Shown here: positions 1 through 7,802 of the stretch, piece after piece
Layout of the letters: the number at the start of each line of letters is the position of its first letter
How positions within the stretch are numbered: position 1 is the first letter of the stretch
From: Oceanobacillus rekensis
Lineage (GTDB): Bacteria; Bacillota; Bacilli; Bacillales; Amphibacillaceae
Length of the DNA: 64,000 nt
Direction: 5' to 3'
NCBI RefSeq assembly: GCF_002153375.1
Contig: NZ_MTBQ01000008.1
Location: forward strand, 62,001 to 126,000
Position numbers and translations under genes: made by a program
The notes under the pieces: model-generated
What the model was told of the DNA's origin: nothing
Seen by the model: the letters and a program-made list of their open reading frames with translations, nothing else
The model's database searches: none

Positions 1-102
1 AACCGGTAGCTGCCCTGAAATGAAAAGCAAGTTTCCTTTTTGGGTTGCTGCAGAATAATGCCCTGGGTTTGGTTTTGCACCATTAATCGAAATAAATTTC
101 AT
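1..102 (-). CDS. ridA: RidA/YjgF family reactive-intermediate deaminase, N-terminal part
   Basis: The gene enters from the left edge, so only its first 34 codons are visible. They read MKFISINGAKPNPGHYSAA and continue to FISGQLPV. This is the typical N-terminus of RidA (YjgF/YER057c/UK114), where the pattern 'GPYSQA...FISGQ' is conserved. The family hydrolyses reactive enamine/imine intermediates released by PLP enzymes such as threonine dehydratase. An AGGAGG ribosome site at 111-116 supports this start. It is transcribed away from the regulator next door on the same strand, and an AT-rich inverted repeat at 140-157 lies just upstream. The family call is secure for a fragment; its substrate here is unknown. 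Confidence 0.85.
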   Translation of the reverse strand, partial: MKFISINGAKPNPGHYSAATQKGNLLFISGQLPV

Positions 103-139
103 AATATTGTCCTCCTCTTTAGAATGTATTTAATAAATC

Positions 140-157
140 TTATAAAAAATTATATAA
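140..157. promoter_or_regulatory. AT-rich inverted repeat, copy 1 (possible YheO-regulator operator)
   Basis: TTATAAAAAATTATATAA lies 38 bp upstream of ridA. Its reverse complement, TTATATAATTTTTTATAA, agrees with the repeat at 886-905 over about 17 positions. A motif shared between ridA and the regulator/transporter region suggests one operator used twice. The low GC content means chance cannot be ruled out. Confidence 0.35.
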
Positions 158-192
158 GCATAGTAAAAAGGTAACTAAATATTTATTTCCAA

Positions 193-846
193 TTACTTGT
201 TGCTTTTTTCTTTAATTTCCTCAATATAACTGTACACAGTCACTTTGGAAACATTCAATTTCTCAGCTACTTTATCAATTGTGCCGCGTATGAGAAAAAC
301 CCCCTTTTCCTCCATAAATCGAATCATTTCAATCTTTTCATCTCGTCTTAATTTCTCTACTTGCTCGTCACCAATAATTTTATCGATCAAATCATTAGCA
401 ATCTCCTGAATATGCTCCATTTCATTCAAATTTACATGTTTGTAAATAGGCTCTGGCTCATGGTTTGGGTGATCTGGAATCAAACTGTTTAACCAGTTAA
501 TATTTTCAGTGATTCTAGTCGTATCAATATTAATGCAGAGTGCTCCCAAGACTTTTTTTTCCTCGTCCCTAATTAACAATGTAGAAGATTTTATTAATCT
601 ACCATCATCTGTTTGAAAGTAATAATTTGTTGAAAAGTCATTTGTGAAATTTTGTGAAAGCAATACTTCGGTTATTAAATGATTAAAGCTTTGCCCTACT
701 TGCCTGCCAGTTACATGGTTGTTAACCGTGTAAACAACTGAGTTTTGTGGAACGGTTAAGTCATGTAGTACAACTTCACAATCATGGCCAAAGGTTCTTG
801 CAATCACCTCCGCTACCGGGATGTACTGTTCAAGAATTGTATTCAT
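193..846 (-). CDS. YheO/DauR-type PAS and helix-turn-helix transcriptional regulator
   Basis: A 217-residue protein with a YheO-like PAS domain (about 5-115, with CEVVLHDL, GRQVGQSFNHL and LGALCINID) and a C-terminal helix-turn-helix near 188-210 (IDKVAEKLNVSKVTVYSYI). In E. coli the family member DauR controls D-amino-acid catabolism, and relatives often sit next to RidA, racemase or dehydratase genes. Here it lies between ridA and a dicarboxylate/amino-acid symporter transcribed the other way. A role in sensing an amino acid or a breakdown product, and in controlling both neighbours, is inferred. The length is normal for the family. The ligand cannot be read from the sequence. Confidence 0.85.
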   Translation of the reverse strand: MNTILEQYIPVAEVIARTFGHDCEVVLHDLTVPQNSVVYTVNNHVTGRQVGQSFNHLITEVLLSQNFTNDFSTNYYFQTDDGRLIKSSTLLIRDEEKKVLGALCINIDTTRITENINWLNSLIPDHPNHEPEPIYKHVNLNEMEHIQEIANDLIDKIIGDEQVEKLRRDEKIEMIRFMEEKGVFLIRGTIDKVAEKLNVSKVTVYSYIEEIKEKSNK

Positions 847-885
847 TCAAAAAAGTCCTTTCCAAAACTCATTCTAATAACTATG

Positions 886-905
886 TTATATAATTTTTTA
901 TATAA
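886..905. promoter_or_regulatory. AT-rich inverted repeat, copy 2 (possible operator)
   Basis: TTATATAATTTTTTATATAA is an almost perfect inverted repeat, 40 bp upstream of the regulator and 56 bp before the -35 box of the symporter promoter. It matches the repeat upstream of ridA. A third, shorter version (CTTTTATATAAAAG) overlaps the symporter -10 box near 979-992. Confidence 0.35.
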
Positions 906-960
906 AATCAATAACTTTTTACATATTTTCAGTTTTTTTAGAATATTTTATAAATAGTTA

Positions 961-989
961 TTGACAATTTCCTTGAACTTTTATATAAA
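961..989 (+). promoter_or_regulatory. SigA-type promoter of the symporter gene
   Basis: TTGACA at 961-966 and TATAAA at 984-989 are separated by 17 bp, close to the vegetative consensus. The promoter points at the symporter ATG at 1204, leaving a leader of about 210 nt. The -10 box lies inside a palindrome (CTTTTATATAAAAG) that could be an operator. The rest of the 357-bp gap shows no gene. Confidence 0.6.
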
Positions 990-1203
990 AGGGATAAGTA
1001 CTTTTTAAAATTCCAAGGGAAAATGTAACCGCTTTCTAAAGGGATAAGAGGAGGGATATAATACAGCAGCAGTAGTAGTGGAGAACTGAAAGTAGATTAG
1101 CTCATTTTTATCTATTGTTTATTGTATATTTTGTAAGTTTTAATGTTTATATTAATTTCTCTTGCTATCTTCACTTAATCATTCAGAATTAAAGGAGGTT
1201 CAT

Positions 1204-2424
1204 ATGAAAAAAATTGGATTACTCACACAAATTTTGATTGCATTCGTAATTGCTATTATTGTCGGCGCTATCGTTGGGCCAAGTATCGAGGTTGTTAAAC
1301 CACTTGGTGATTTATTTTTGCGTATGATTCAGTTTATAATCGTTCCCTTAGTCCTTGCATCCCTCGTGGTTGGTGTTGCAGGTACAGGGGACATTAAAAA
1401 AATTGGACGTATGGGTGGAGTAACTTTTTTTTACTATCTTTTAACCACAGCTTTTGCAGTAACAATCGGATTAATCCTTGCAAATATCTTTAAACCAGGT
1501 GTTGGTATCAATATAACTCAATCTACAGAAAAGTTAGAGACTACAGAGGCTCCTGGAATAGTTGATACATTATTAAACATCATCCCTACTAATCCTATTG
1601 CTTCAATGGTAGAGGGTAATATGCTGCAAATCATCTTTTTTGCCATCTTCCTTGGTCTCGCGATTACGATGTTAGGTGACAAGGCAAAAACAGTTTATAA
1701 CTTCTTCGATGAACTTGCTGAAATTATGTATAAAATTACATCCCTCGTAATAAAATTGGCTCCTATAGGGGTTTTCGGTCTAATCGCACCAATTGTTGGA
1801 GAGTATGGTGCTTCTATACTCCTTCCACTTTTGAAAGTTATTTTAATCGTTTATGCCGGATGCATCCTTCACGCTGTATTAACCTATTCACTTTTTGTTA
1901 AATATTTTGCAAACATGAATCCTTGGAAATTTTTTAAAGGAATTGCTCCTGCAAGCTTGGTGGCATTTAGTACAACAAGCAGCTCTGGAACTTTGCCAAT
2001 TACAATTAAAAGTACTGAGGAAAACCTTGGTGTATCCAGAAAAGTAAGCAGCTTCGTTCTTCCGCTGGGAGCCACCATTAATATGGATGGAACCGCATTA
2101 TATCAAGGTATATGTGTAATATTCATCGCACAATTCTTCGGAATTGATCTTTCCTTTGCGCAACAGTTGATGATTGTTTTAACTGCAACGCTTGCCTCCA
2201 TCGGTACTGCGGGAGTTCCTGGAGCTGGCTTGATTATGCTTACGATGGTAGTAACCTCTGTAGGACTTCCTGTTGAGGGTATTGCCCTTATTGCAGGTAT
2301 TGACAGAATCTTGGATATGATCCGGACTTCTGTCAATGTTACAGGTGATGGTTCCGCTGCAGTTGTAGTAAATGCTTTGGAAGAAAAACGAGAAGAGAAG
2401 CTATCAAATGAAATAAGTGCATAA
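1204..2424 (+). CDS. DAACS-family sodium/proton:dicarboxylate (amino acid) symporter
   Basis: A 406-residue integral membrane protein of the dicarboxylate/amino-acid:cation symporter family (GltP/GltT/DctA). Family marks include the serine-rich hairpin loop AFSTTSSSGTLP and the conserved LPLGATINMDGTALYQG, which builds the substrate and sodium sites, plus GTAGVPGAGLI and DRILDMIRTSVNVTGD near the end. These proteins import glutamate, aspartate or C4-dicarboxylates. The ATG at 1204 is chosen because AAAGGAGG lies at 1193-1200; an in-frame TTG at 1162 has no such site. It is divergent from the YheO-type regulator, which probably controls it. Exact substrate unknown. Confidence 0.9.
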   Translation: MKKIGLLTQILIAFVIAIIVGAIVGPSIEVVKPLGDLFLRMIQFIIVPLVLASLVVGVAGTGDIKKIGRMGGVTFFYYLLTTAFAVTIGLILANIFKPGVGINITQSTEKLETTEAPGIVDTLLNIIPTNPIASMVEGNMLQIIFFAIFLGLAITMLGDKAKTVYNFFDELAEIMYKITSLVIKLAPIGVFGLIAPIVGEYGASILLPLLKVILIVYAGCILHAVLTYSLFVKYFANMNPWKFFKGIAPASLVAFSTTSSSGTLPITIKSTEENLGVSRKVSSFVLPLGATINMDGTALYQGICVIFIAQFFGIDLSFAQQLMIVLTATLASIGTAGVPGAGLIMLTMVVTSVGLPVEGIALIAGIDRILDMIRTSVNVTGDGSAAVVVNALEEKREEKLSNEISA

Positions 2425-2487
2425 AGTAGAATTTCAAGTAATGGGTAGTATCTTCGTACCCTACTACTTATTAGATGAGAATATAGT

Positions 2488-2527
2488 GCCAGTCCACCGC
2501 TTTAACACTGTAAAGCGGTGGACTGGC
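2488..2527. repeat. Palindromic repeat, copy 1 (short form)
   Basis: GCCAGTCCACCGCTTTA and its inverse TAAAGCGGTGGACTGGC flank a short loop, making a strong 17-bp stem. The core CACCGCTTTA...TAAAGCGGTG matches the longer elements near 48.3, 51.1 and 53.4 kb, whose outer arms read GTGCCTGTCC/GGACAGGCAC. It lies 63 bp after the symporter stop and could also act as a transcription barrier. A smaller hairpin (GGGTA...TACCC) lies just before it, near 2434-2469. Confidence 0.7.
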
Positions 2528-2721
2528 AAAAGATTATTTGGCGTTAAGATTGGCGCTGGATTTTGTGCATTTTCGGCATTCACGGCAATAGAGATAAATG
2601 TAACCATGGTCATACATAAAATCGATAATAAACTAGACTAGCCTTTCTCATAATGAACCTCCATTATTTATCACTTAAACAGCAGCCGACTAGTAGACTA
2701 TTTGTTTAATAGAGAAATATG

Positions 2722-3525
2722 TTACCCCCTTACTAACTTTGTTCTTATTTTGTTGGATATATATTCAACGATTAAAATAAGTACAACTAGGCCAATTAAA
2801 ATTGAACCAACCTCTGACCATCGATATGAATTCATTGCAAAAATAAGTGGTGCGCCAATACCGCCTGCTCCTACTAACCCAAGAACAGCTGCATCGCGCA
2901 AATTCATATCATATCGATAAATTATAATGGATAGAAATAATACTGAAAGTTGTGGAAAGATGCCATAGCGAATTTTTTCCATAACCGTACAACCAAGGGA
3001 TTCCATCGATTCAAGAATTGATGTATCCAAGTCCTCTATAACATCTACATACAATTTAGCTAACATTCCTATACTTGTTAAAGACATTGTTAATACGCCT
3101 GCAAACGGTCCTGGACCAGTTACGCGTATAAACATTAGTCCATAAACAATGGCAGGAATCGTCCGGATAAAAACCAGCAATATACGAACAATACTTGCAA
3201 CTGGCTTCGGGACAATATTTGAAGCAGACAAGAAAGCAAGTGGAATAGCCAGAATTGCCCCTACTATAGTACCCAAGAAGGCTATTGCCATTGTTTCAAT
3301 GAGTAAATAAGGTACGCCATTCGTAAAATTAAACAGTAATTCTACATCTGGTTGAACGAGACCTAATAAGATATTTTTTGCGATTGTAAGTCCATTTGTA
3401 GCTAACTGTTCGAATTGGATGGCAGACACCGACCAACCAAATAGGATTATCAAGATCAATCCTGTGATTATTTGCGAGAAGCGACGGTTTGGTTCTAGAT
3501 GATACTGTTTATCTATAGCATTCAT
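2722..3525 (-). CDS. phnE: Phosphonate-type ABC transporter permease (second PhnE)
   Basis: A 267-residue BPD-transporter-type permease with about six membrane segments. The EAA loop reads ESMESLGCTVMEKIRYGIFPQ, and GLVGAGGIGAPL is typical of PhnE. AGGAGATT precedes the ATG. It is the last gene of phnD-phnC-phnE-phnE, 10 bp after the first permease. Two non-identical PhnE subunits probably form a heterodimeric channel, as in several Bacillus importers. No phosphonate-degrading genes (C-P lyase, phnX) are in the window, so the substrate could be a phosphonate, phosphite or a related phosphorus compound. Confidence 0.9.
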   Translation of the reverse strand: MNAIDKQYHLEPNRRFSQIITGLILIILFGWSVSAIQFEQLATNGLTIAKNILLGLVQPDVELLFNFTNGVPYLLIETMAIAFLGTIVGAILAIPLAFLSASNIVPKPVASIVRILLVFIRTIPAIVYGLMFIRVTGPGPFAGVLTMSLTSIGMLAKLYVDVIEDLDTSILESMESLGCTVMEKIRYGIFPQLSVLFLSIIIYRYDMNLRDAAVLGLVGAGGIGAPLIFAMNSYRWSEVGSILIGLVVLILIVEYISNKIRTKLVRG

Positions 3526-3535
3526 TTGTAATCTC

Positions 3536-4351
3536 CTACGTTAATTTCTTTCGGTAATACTCACTAATTGATTCAATCATGTAGACGACGACAACTAACA
3601 TAAGTAAAATCATGCCTAAGTTAGAATAGTTTCTCCATCCAAGACTTTCATTTAATAGCAGCCCGATACCACCTGCCCCAACATACCCTAGAATAGCGGC
3701 GTAACGAACGTTACCTTCAAAGCAAAATAGGGAGGTCGATAAATAGTTTGGTAGTATTTGTGGAAAAACAGCATAACGAAACGATTGAATGGTTGTTAAT
3801 CCCATGGAATGCATCGCTTCATATGCATCCAAATTGGCATTTTCTATCTGTTCGTATAATAATTTTCCAATATATGCGATAGTAAATAAGTAAATAGCAA
3901 CTGTTCCTGCCAGTGTTCCTAAACCAAAAATATAAGTTGCAATAAGAGCAACAACAAGTGTGGGAAGTGTTCGCAATATACTTAAAATAAATTTGACCGT
4001 TGATGAAACCCATTTTGTTTTCGTAATGTTACTCGCTGCAAGCATTGCTAACGGTAATGCAGTTATTGCGCCTAAAAGTGAACCGAGAAGTGACATTTTG
4101 ATTGTGTCTAATAAAGGCCTCCAAACTTGCGGGATATAGGCCCATGTTGGTGGTATCATCTCCTGGATTATGACAAAGAACTGACCTATTCGGTTTATTA
4201 GAACCTGAAGGTCAAACCCTGTAATTTGAATAGACCCATAGCCAAAACCAATTAAGAGTAATATGACAAGGGGTGTCATAGATCGCATTTCCACAACAAT
4301 TTTCCCGTTTGGAAGAGTCATTTTCCTAGTTAGTAACATCTTCGCGAACAT
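3536..4351 (-). CDS. phnE: Phosphonate-type ABC transporter permease (first PhnE)
   Basis: A 271-residue permease paralogous to the downstream gene, with an EAA loop (EAMHSMGLTTIQSFRYAVFPQ, split here by its known spacing) and GYVGAGGIGLLL. The start at 4351 overlaps the end of phnC by 26 bp. It is preferred over the in-frame ATG at 4321 because AGGGGGTGAT stands at good spacing upstream of 4351. Overlap with phnC indicates translational coupling. It forms the membrane channel with the second PhnE, energised by PhnC and fed by the PhnD lipoprotein. Confidence 0.88.
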   Translation of the reverse strand: MFAKMLLTRKMTLPNGKIVVEMRSMTPLVILLLIGFGYGSIQITGFDLQVLINRIGQFFVIIQEMIPPTWAYIPQVWRPLLDTIKMSLLGSLLGAITALPLAMLAASNITKTKWVSSTVKFILSILRTLPTLVVALIATYIFGLGTLAGTVAIYLFTIAYIGKLLYEQIENANLDAYEAMHSMGLTTIQSFRYAVFPQILPNYLSTSLFCFEGNVRYAAILGYVGAGGIGLLLNESLGWRNYSNLGMILLMLVVVVYMIESISEYYRKKLT

Positions 4352-5111
4352 GCGCTATATCACCCCCTTTATAAATCGAACCTTTATAAATTTGTTCTAA
4401 AATCTCTTCTGTTATATCTTCTGAACGTCCATCATACACAATCTCCCCTGCATGTATGCCAATAACACGAGTCGCATAGTCAAGTGCTAATTCTATGTGA
4501 TGAATATTCATAATAACTGTCATACTAAGTTCTTGATTAATACGCCTGAAGTCTTCCATTACTTGATTTGCTGTTAACGGGTCAAGTGATGCCACTGGTT
4601 CATCAGCTAAAATAATTTGAGGATTTTGAGCAAGTGTACGTGCGAGTGCTACACGTTGCTGTTGCCCACCTGATAATTGATCGACCCGTATGTATGCTTT
4701 GTCTAAAATTCCAACTTTATCAAGCGCCATTAAGGCTTGTTTTTTCTCTTGTTCAGTGAAGATTCCTAGTATTTTTCTCCATAAAGGCATTTGAGGTACA
4801 AATGATACAAGAACATTTTTCATCGCTGAAATACGAGTTACTAAGTTAAAAGACTGAAAAATCATCCCGATATTACGACGTAATTGACGAATTCCCTTTC
4901 CTTTTAACGTACTTATTTCCACATTGTCTACAGTTAAAGAACCCGCTGTGATATCATGCATTCGATTTATACAACGTAATAATGTGGATTTCCCCGCACC
5001 TGATAGTCCAATAATCGCTACATATTCCCCTTGTTTAATTTGAAGGTTAATATCATTTAACGCCAGTAAACCATTGGGATATTGTTTTTGAACTTGCTTA
5101 AACTCAATCAT
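4326..5111 (-). CDS. phnC: Phosphonate-type ABC transporter ATP-binding protein PhnC
   Basis: A 261-residue ABC ATPase. Walker A is GLSGAGKST (35-43), the signature is LSGGQQQRVALAR, and Walker B is IILADEPVASLD, followed by the switch His in MNIHH. The order PhnD, PhnC, PhnE, PhnE and the family-typical EVSTLKGKxIRQLRRNIGMIFQ-like region identify it as PhnC. It lies 82 bp downstream of phnD, and the gap holds a hairpin terminator. This arrangement is expected to give more binding protein than transporter core. Confidence 0.9.
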   Translation of the reverse strand: MIEFKQVQKQYPNGLLALNDINLQIKQGEYVAIIGLSGAGKSTLLRCINRMHDITAGSLTVDNVEISTLKGKGIRQLRRNIGMIFQSFNLVTRISAMKNVLVSFVPQMPLWRKILGIFTEQEKKQALMALDKVGILDKAYIRVDQLSGGQQQRVALARTLAQNPQIILADEPVASLDPLTANQVMEDFRRINQELSMTVIMNIHHIELALDYATRVIGIHAGEIVYDGRSEDITEEILEQIYKGSIYKGGDIAHVREDVTN

Positions 5112-5132
5112 GATAATACTCCAATCTTAGAA

Positions 5133-5166
5133 AAAAATGAGAACATTGAATAACGTTCTCATTTTT
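5133..5166 (-). terminator. Intercistronic hairpin between phnD and phnC
   Basis: AAAAATGAGAAC (5133-5144) and GTTCTCATTTTT (5155-5166) form a perfect 12-bp stem with a T-run on either strand. It sits between phnD and phnC, where a partial terminator would lower expression of the ATPase and permeases relative to the binding protein. Confidence 0.75.
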
Positions 5167-5193
5167 ACTTTTTCTATTAAAATTACTTTTCGT

Positions 5194-6264
5194 TTAGTTT
5201 AATCCTACTTGCTGTACGATTTCTTGAGCTTTACGTTCATTGTCATAATCTGCGTCTGTTGCTTCTTGATAACCTTCATGACTGTAGATTGATATTACTT
5301 CTTTTCCTTCTTCTGATTCTCCAATATTCATAAATGCTGTTTTTAATGCTGCTTTCAAGTCGTCATTCATATTTTCAGAGTTTTTACTTACACTAATCGT
5401 GTCGTTATAGATAGCTGGCATTACCCCAATGACATCTGTTTCTTCCCAAATATCTGCTTTACGACCATATTCAGAAGCCCAAGTATCTTCAAAGTCACGA
5501 CGTGCATCTGCATACGTTACTAACACATCGGTTTGCCCCGAAGCTAAACGAGCAAATGAACTACCGTACGAATCAGTTTGTACCGCTTTAGATAAATCAG
5601 TAATTGTTTTATCAAAGTTTTCCTGTAACCATAGTGCAGGGTAAATATAACCTGCTGGAGATGATGATGACATCACATTCCATGTAGCATTGTTTAAATC
5701 TTCGAATGTTAACTCATCGCCATTATTCACTTTCTCTGCTAGAGCTTTCCCGTTTTCTGATGGACCGGCAATTAATAATGCACGATAAGAAGTTGCTTGT
5801 TCGTCCGTTGGTTCTGTTGGTTCATTTTTGTTCCAATCTACAGGATCATCAGAATCATTGCTTAAACCTGCACGTGTTGAAGTTAAAATGACTTCAGCCC
5901 CGTCATCATACAATACATATGTACCACCCGGAATAAAACCGATATCCGTTGTTCCTGCTGATAACGCTTCTCCTACTGCTTCATAATTTGTTCCTACAGT
6001 GATTTCAATTTCACCAACATCGTAGCCTTGACCTGATAGTTCTTCTTTTAATAATTCTTTCAATGGTTCTGTAGCAGTAATAATTTCCTCTGGCTCACGA
6101 GAGGGTACAAATCCAATTGACAATCTCTCGATAGCTTCATTTTGTGTAGAATTATCAGAGTCAGCGCTTTCAGATGAAGAAGCACCTTCTGTTTCTTGAT
6201 TTCCACATGCGGCTAAGACAATGCAAAATAGAACTGCTGTAGCAAATATAATGACTTTTTTCAT
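5194..6264 (-). CDS. phnD: Phosphonate-type ABC transporter substrate-binding lipoprotein PhnD
   Basis: A 356-residue lipoprotein whose signal peptide ends in the lipobox LAAC (Cys20). An acidic, serine-rich linker (about 21-45) follows. The mature domain has the PhnD/PBP-2 pattern: IGFVPSREPEEI, then GTTDIGFIPGGTYVLY, SSSSPAGYIYPALWL and GSSFARLASGQTDVLVTYADARR. It captures the substrate outside the membrane for PhnC/PhnE. An AGGAGG site precedes the ATG. Three PhoP-type repeats upstream indicate induction by phosphate starvation. Confidence 0.92.
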   Translation of the reverse strand: MKKVIIFATAVLFCIVLAACGNQETEGASSSESADSDNSTQNEAIERLSIGFVPSREPEEIITATEPLKELLKEELSGQGYDVGEIEITVGTNYEAVGEALSAGTTDIGFIPGGTYVLYDDGAEVILTSTRAGLSNDSDDPVDWNKNEPTEPTDEQATSYRALLIAGPSENGKALAEKVNNGDELTFEDLNNATWNVMSSSSPAGYIYPALWLQENFDKTITDLSKAVQTDSYGSSFARLASGQTDVLVTYADARRDFEDTWASEYGRKADIWEETDVIGVMPAIYNDTISVSKNSENMNDDLKAALKTAFMNIGESEEGKEVISIYSHEGYQEATDADYDNERKAQEIVQQVGLN

Positions 6265-6312
6265 ATAACTATCCTCCTAATTATTTATTATTAATTCACC
6301 ATAACAGAATCA

Positions 6313-6340
6313 TGTTAATTAACTGTTAATTTCATGTAAA
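6313..6340 (-). promoter_or_regulatory. PhoP (Pho regulon) binding box upstream of phnD
   Basis: Read on the minus strand this is TTTACA-5 bp-TTAACA-5 bp-TTAACA. That is three hexamers fitting the Bacillus PhoP consensus TT(A/C/T)A(C/T)A at exact 11-bp periodicity, about 50 bp before the phnD start. A weak fourth hexamer (TACACC) keeps the same phase upstream. This strongly suggests PhoP-activated transcription of the whole importer operon. Confidence 0.75.
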
Positions 6341-6590
6341 CTAATGGTGTATTTTGGGATTTGTTGCCAATTTATATACGTTTGAATTTTGTTCTTATCC
6401 CCTACCGATATCAAATTCAACAACAAATATTGTATTCGAGTAAGATGGTTATAAAACTTCAATAAAAGTCCTACTCATAGCGACATTTATTCAGGAACTT
6501 GATAAGCTATTAACTCTTTATGACAAAATCAATAATTAAACAAAAATTTCGCGTTTTGTGACAAATATTCATTAAAATGTTCAAACAATT

Positions 6591-6621
6591 TTGATTTATA
6601 ACGCGAAAAATAGTTTATAAT
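6591..6621 (+). promoter_or_regulatory. Probable promoter of the FbpB-family gene
   Basis: TATAAT at 6616-6621 is a perfect -10 box. TTGATT at 6591-6596 is a possible -35 with a long 19-bp spacer. An inverted repeat (TTCGCG...CGCGAA) straddles the region from about 6547 to 6607. I do not see a convincing Fur box. Confidence 0.45.
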
Positions 6622-6651
6622 GTAGTTAGAACATAAGAACGAGTGTCACAT

Positions 6652-6816
6652 ATGCGACCAAAATTATTAAATTTCGAACAGTTAGTTAATGAGAATAAAC
6701 AAGAGCTTCTAAATGATGAAGAAAGTATATCTAGAATAGAGATGCGTTTAGAAAAGAAACGAGAAGCACATGTCCTAGAACAACGTAAAGAATTTGAATA
6801 TAAAACTGTTTCTTAA
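6652..6816 (+). CDS. FbpB-family small basic protein
   Basis: A 54-residue protein beginning MRPKLLNFEQLVNENKQELL and ending in a charged, helical stretch rich in Glu, Lys and Arg. The N-terminal pattern MRPK...FEQLV(N/R)ENKQ matches the FbpB family (Fur-regulated basic protein). In B. subtilis FbpB works with the small RNA FsrA in the iron-sparing response. A strong intrinsic terminator follows at 6884-6925. The ribosome site is weak, with only GAGTG about 8 bp upstream of the ATG. Iron control is assumed from the family. Confidence 0.75.
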   Translation: MRPKLLNFEQLVNENKQELLNDEESISRIEMRLEKKREAHVLEQRKEFEYKTVS

Positions 6817-6883
6817 AAAACAAGTTCCTATCCAGCATCTCTGTATTTATAAGTTTATCTCACCATGTCAATTAAATTTTTAA

Positions 6884-6925
6884 AAAGACACGGTAAAAGC
6901 AAATTGTCAGCCTTACCGTGTCTTT
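6884..6925 (+). terminator. Intrinsic terminator after the FbpB-family gene
   Basis: AAAGACACGGTAA (6884-6896) pairs perfectly with TTACCGTGTCTTT (6913-6925). Confidence 0.85.
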
Positions 6926-6969
6926 ATATTCTCGATTAATATTGAATCGTATGCATGATACGCTTTAGG

Positions 6970-7035
6970 TCAAAACACAGTACCAATCATTTTTTGAAAC
7001 GTATCAGCTCCCACTGTGCCGCTATCTGTTACAAA
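6970..7035 (-). pseudogene. Possible peptidoglycan-binding-domain fragment
   Basis: The minus strand encodes FVTDSGTVGADTFQKMIG, then three residues and a stop. This resembles the end of a PG_binding_1 repeat (pattern 'DGxVGxxTxxxL'). There is no start and no upstream coding continuation, so it would be a relic. It is short and tentative. Confidence 0.3.
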
Positions 7036-7273
7036 TGACGAGGAACAAGGAACAAACCATGAACACTTTTTTTCGTTCTATTGGTGGGTAATTTTTATAG
7101 TAGGTTCCAATTTAACTTTACTTGGTGTATTTTGCAAAAAAGCTAAAGATAGTGAAAGAATTAGTGCAGAAAATGCTGAAAAAATAATTTTCTCTAAAAA
7201 TATCATTTATCGTTCTCTTTTCCCCACCATATTAATTTTCTTGATGAAATTTAATTATACAAACCTCGCTTGA
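7016..7273 (+). CDS. Doubtful small membrane protein frame
   Basis: An 85-codon frame with two hydrophobic stretches (near FYWWVIFIVGSNLTLLGVF and SLFPTILIFLMKF) separated by a charged region. No ribosome site stands before the apparent start, and the frame overlaps a possible relic on the other strand. It may be a decayed two-helix membrane protein or nothing. The surrounding stretch 6930-7410 contains no other recognisable gene. Confidence 0.2.
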   Translation: MPLSVTNDEEQGTNHEHFFSFYWWVIFIVGSNLTLLGVFCKKAKDSERISAENAEKIIFSKNIIYRSLFPTILIFLMKFNYTNLA

Positions 7274-7414
7274 TTTAATAAAACTAACGCACCAAGTAGT
7301 TTAAGTACAAATTTTCACAAACTTACCAGCCACGATAGTTCTATTTTCGCTTTTGCAGTATTTGGCTTAAAAGGCAAGCCAATAAAAAACTAGTTGTAGT
7401 AAAAAGTTACCTAT

Positions 7415-7454
7415 AAAAAACCTCTTGCACAATTGAAAGTACAAGAGGTTTTTT
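7415..7454. terminator. Bidirectional intrinsic terminator
   Basis: AAAAAACCTCTTG and CAAGAGGTTTTTT form a long stem with U-runs for both strands. It lies downstream of the DUF4183 gene, which is read leftwards. Confidence 0.8.
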
Positions 7455-7520
7455 ATTTAGAAATCACCACCGCCACTATCGGATACATTACTGTGACCTT
7501 CTAGTAAATTATATACAATG

Positions 7521-7802
7521 TTAGTTAACTACAATTTCAACAGTAACTGGAGTTGCATCATCAAGTGTATCGCCATCTGGAATATTTATATCAGTAGTAG
7601 TAATGGTTGAGACATCACCTGTTTGAATGAAACCATTTATATATAAAATATAATAAGTTGGTAATGGAAAGGTTGTAGTTGCAGCACCGGTGTCATCGGT
7701 AAAGGATGTTGCTGGAATTGTAAATGTTGCACCTGTTCCTGTTCCATCTCCAATTGTAGCAACAAACTTTCTGGAAGCCATAAAGGGTCTAGTAAGTGGC
7801 AT
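7521..7802 (-). CDS. DUF4183 domain protein, probable spore-surface component
   Basis: A 93-residue protein, rich in Thr and poor in Lys, with the pattern YYILYINGFIQTGDVSTITT, then INIPDGDTLDDATPVTVEIVV. This is the DUF4183 core (short beta-rich domain, 'INGxLQ...L.DG'). Many DUF4183 proteins occur in spore-forming Bacillaceae near exosporium or spore-coat genes. AAGGAGGG stands just before the ATG. The next plus-strand gene has the same domain at its C-terminus, supporting a shared spore role. No signal peptide is visible, as expected for a protein made in the mother cell. Confidence 0.7.
   Translation of the reverse strand: MPLTRPFMASRKFVATIGDGTGTGATFTIPATSFTDDTGAATTTFPLPTYYILYINGFIQTGDVSTITTTDINIPDGDTLDDATPVTVEIVVN

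Noticed and set aside
1884-2336. Two antisense frames inside the symporter gene
   Set aside because: They lie wholly within a well-supported membrane-transport gene and have no ribosome sites.
2417-2641. A 74-codon plus-strand frame after the symporter
   Set aside because: It reads straight through a 17-bp palindrome and overlaps the symporter stop; no ribosome site and no family resemblance.
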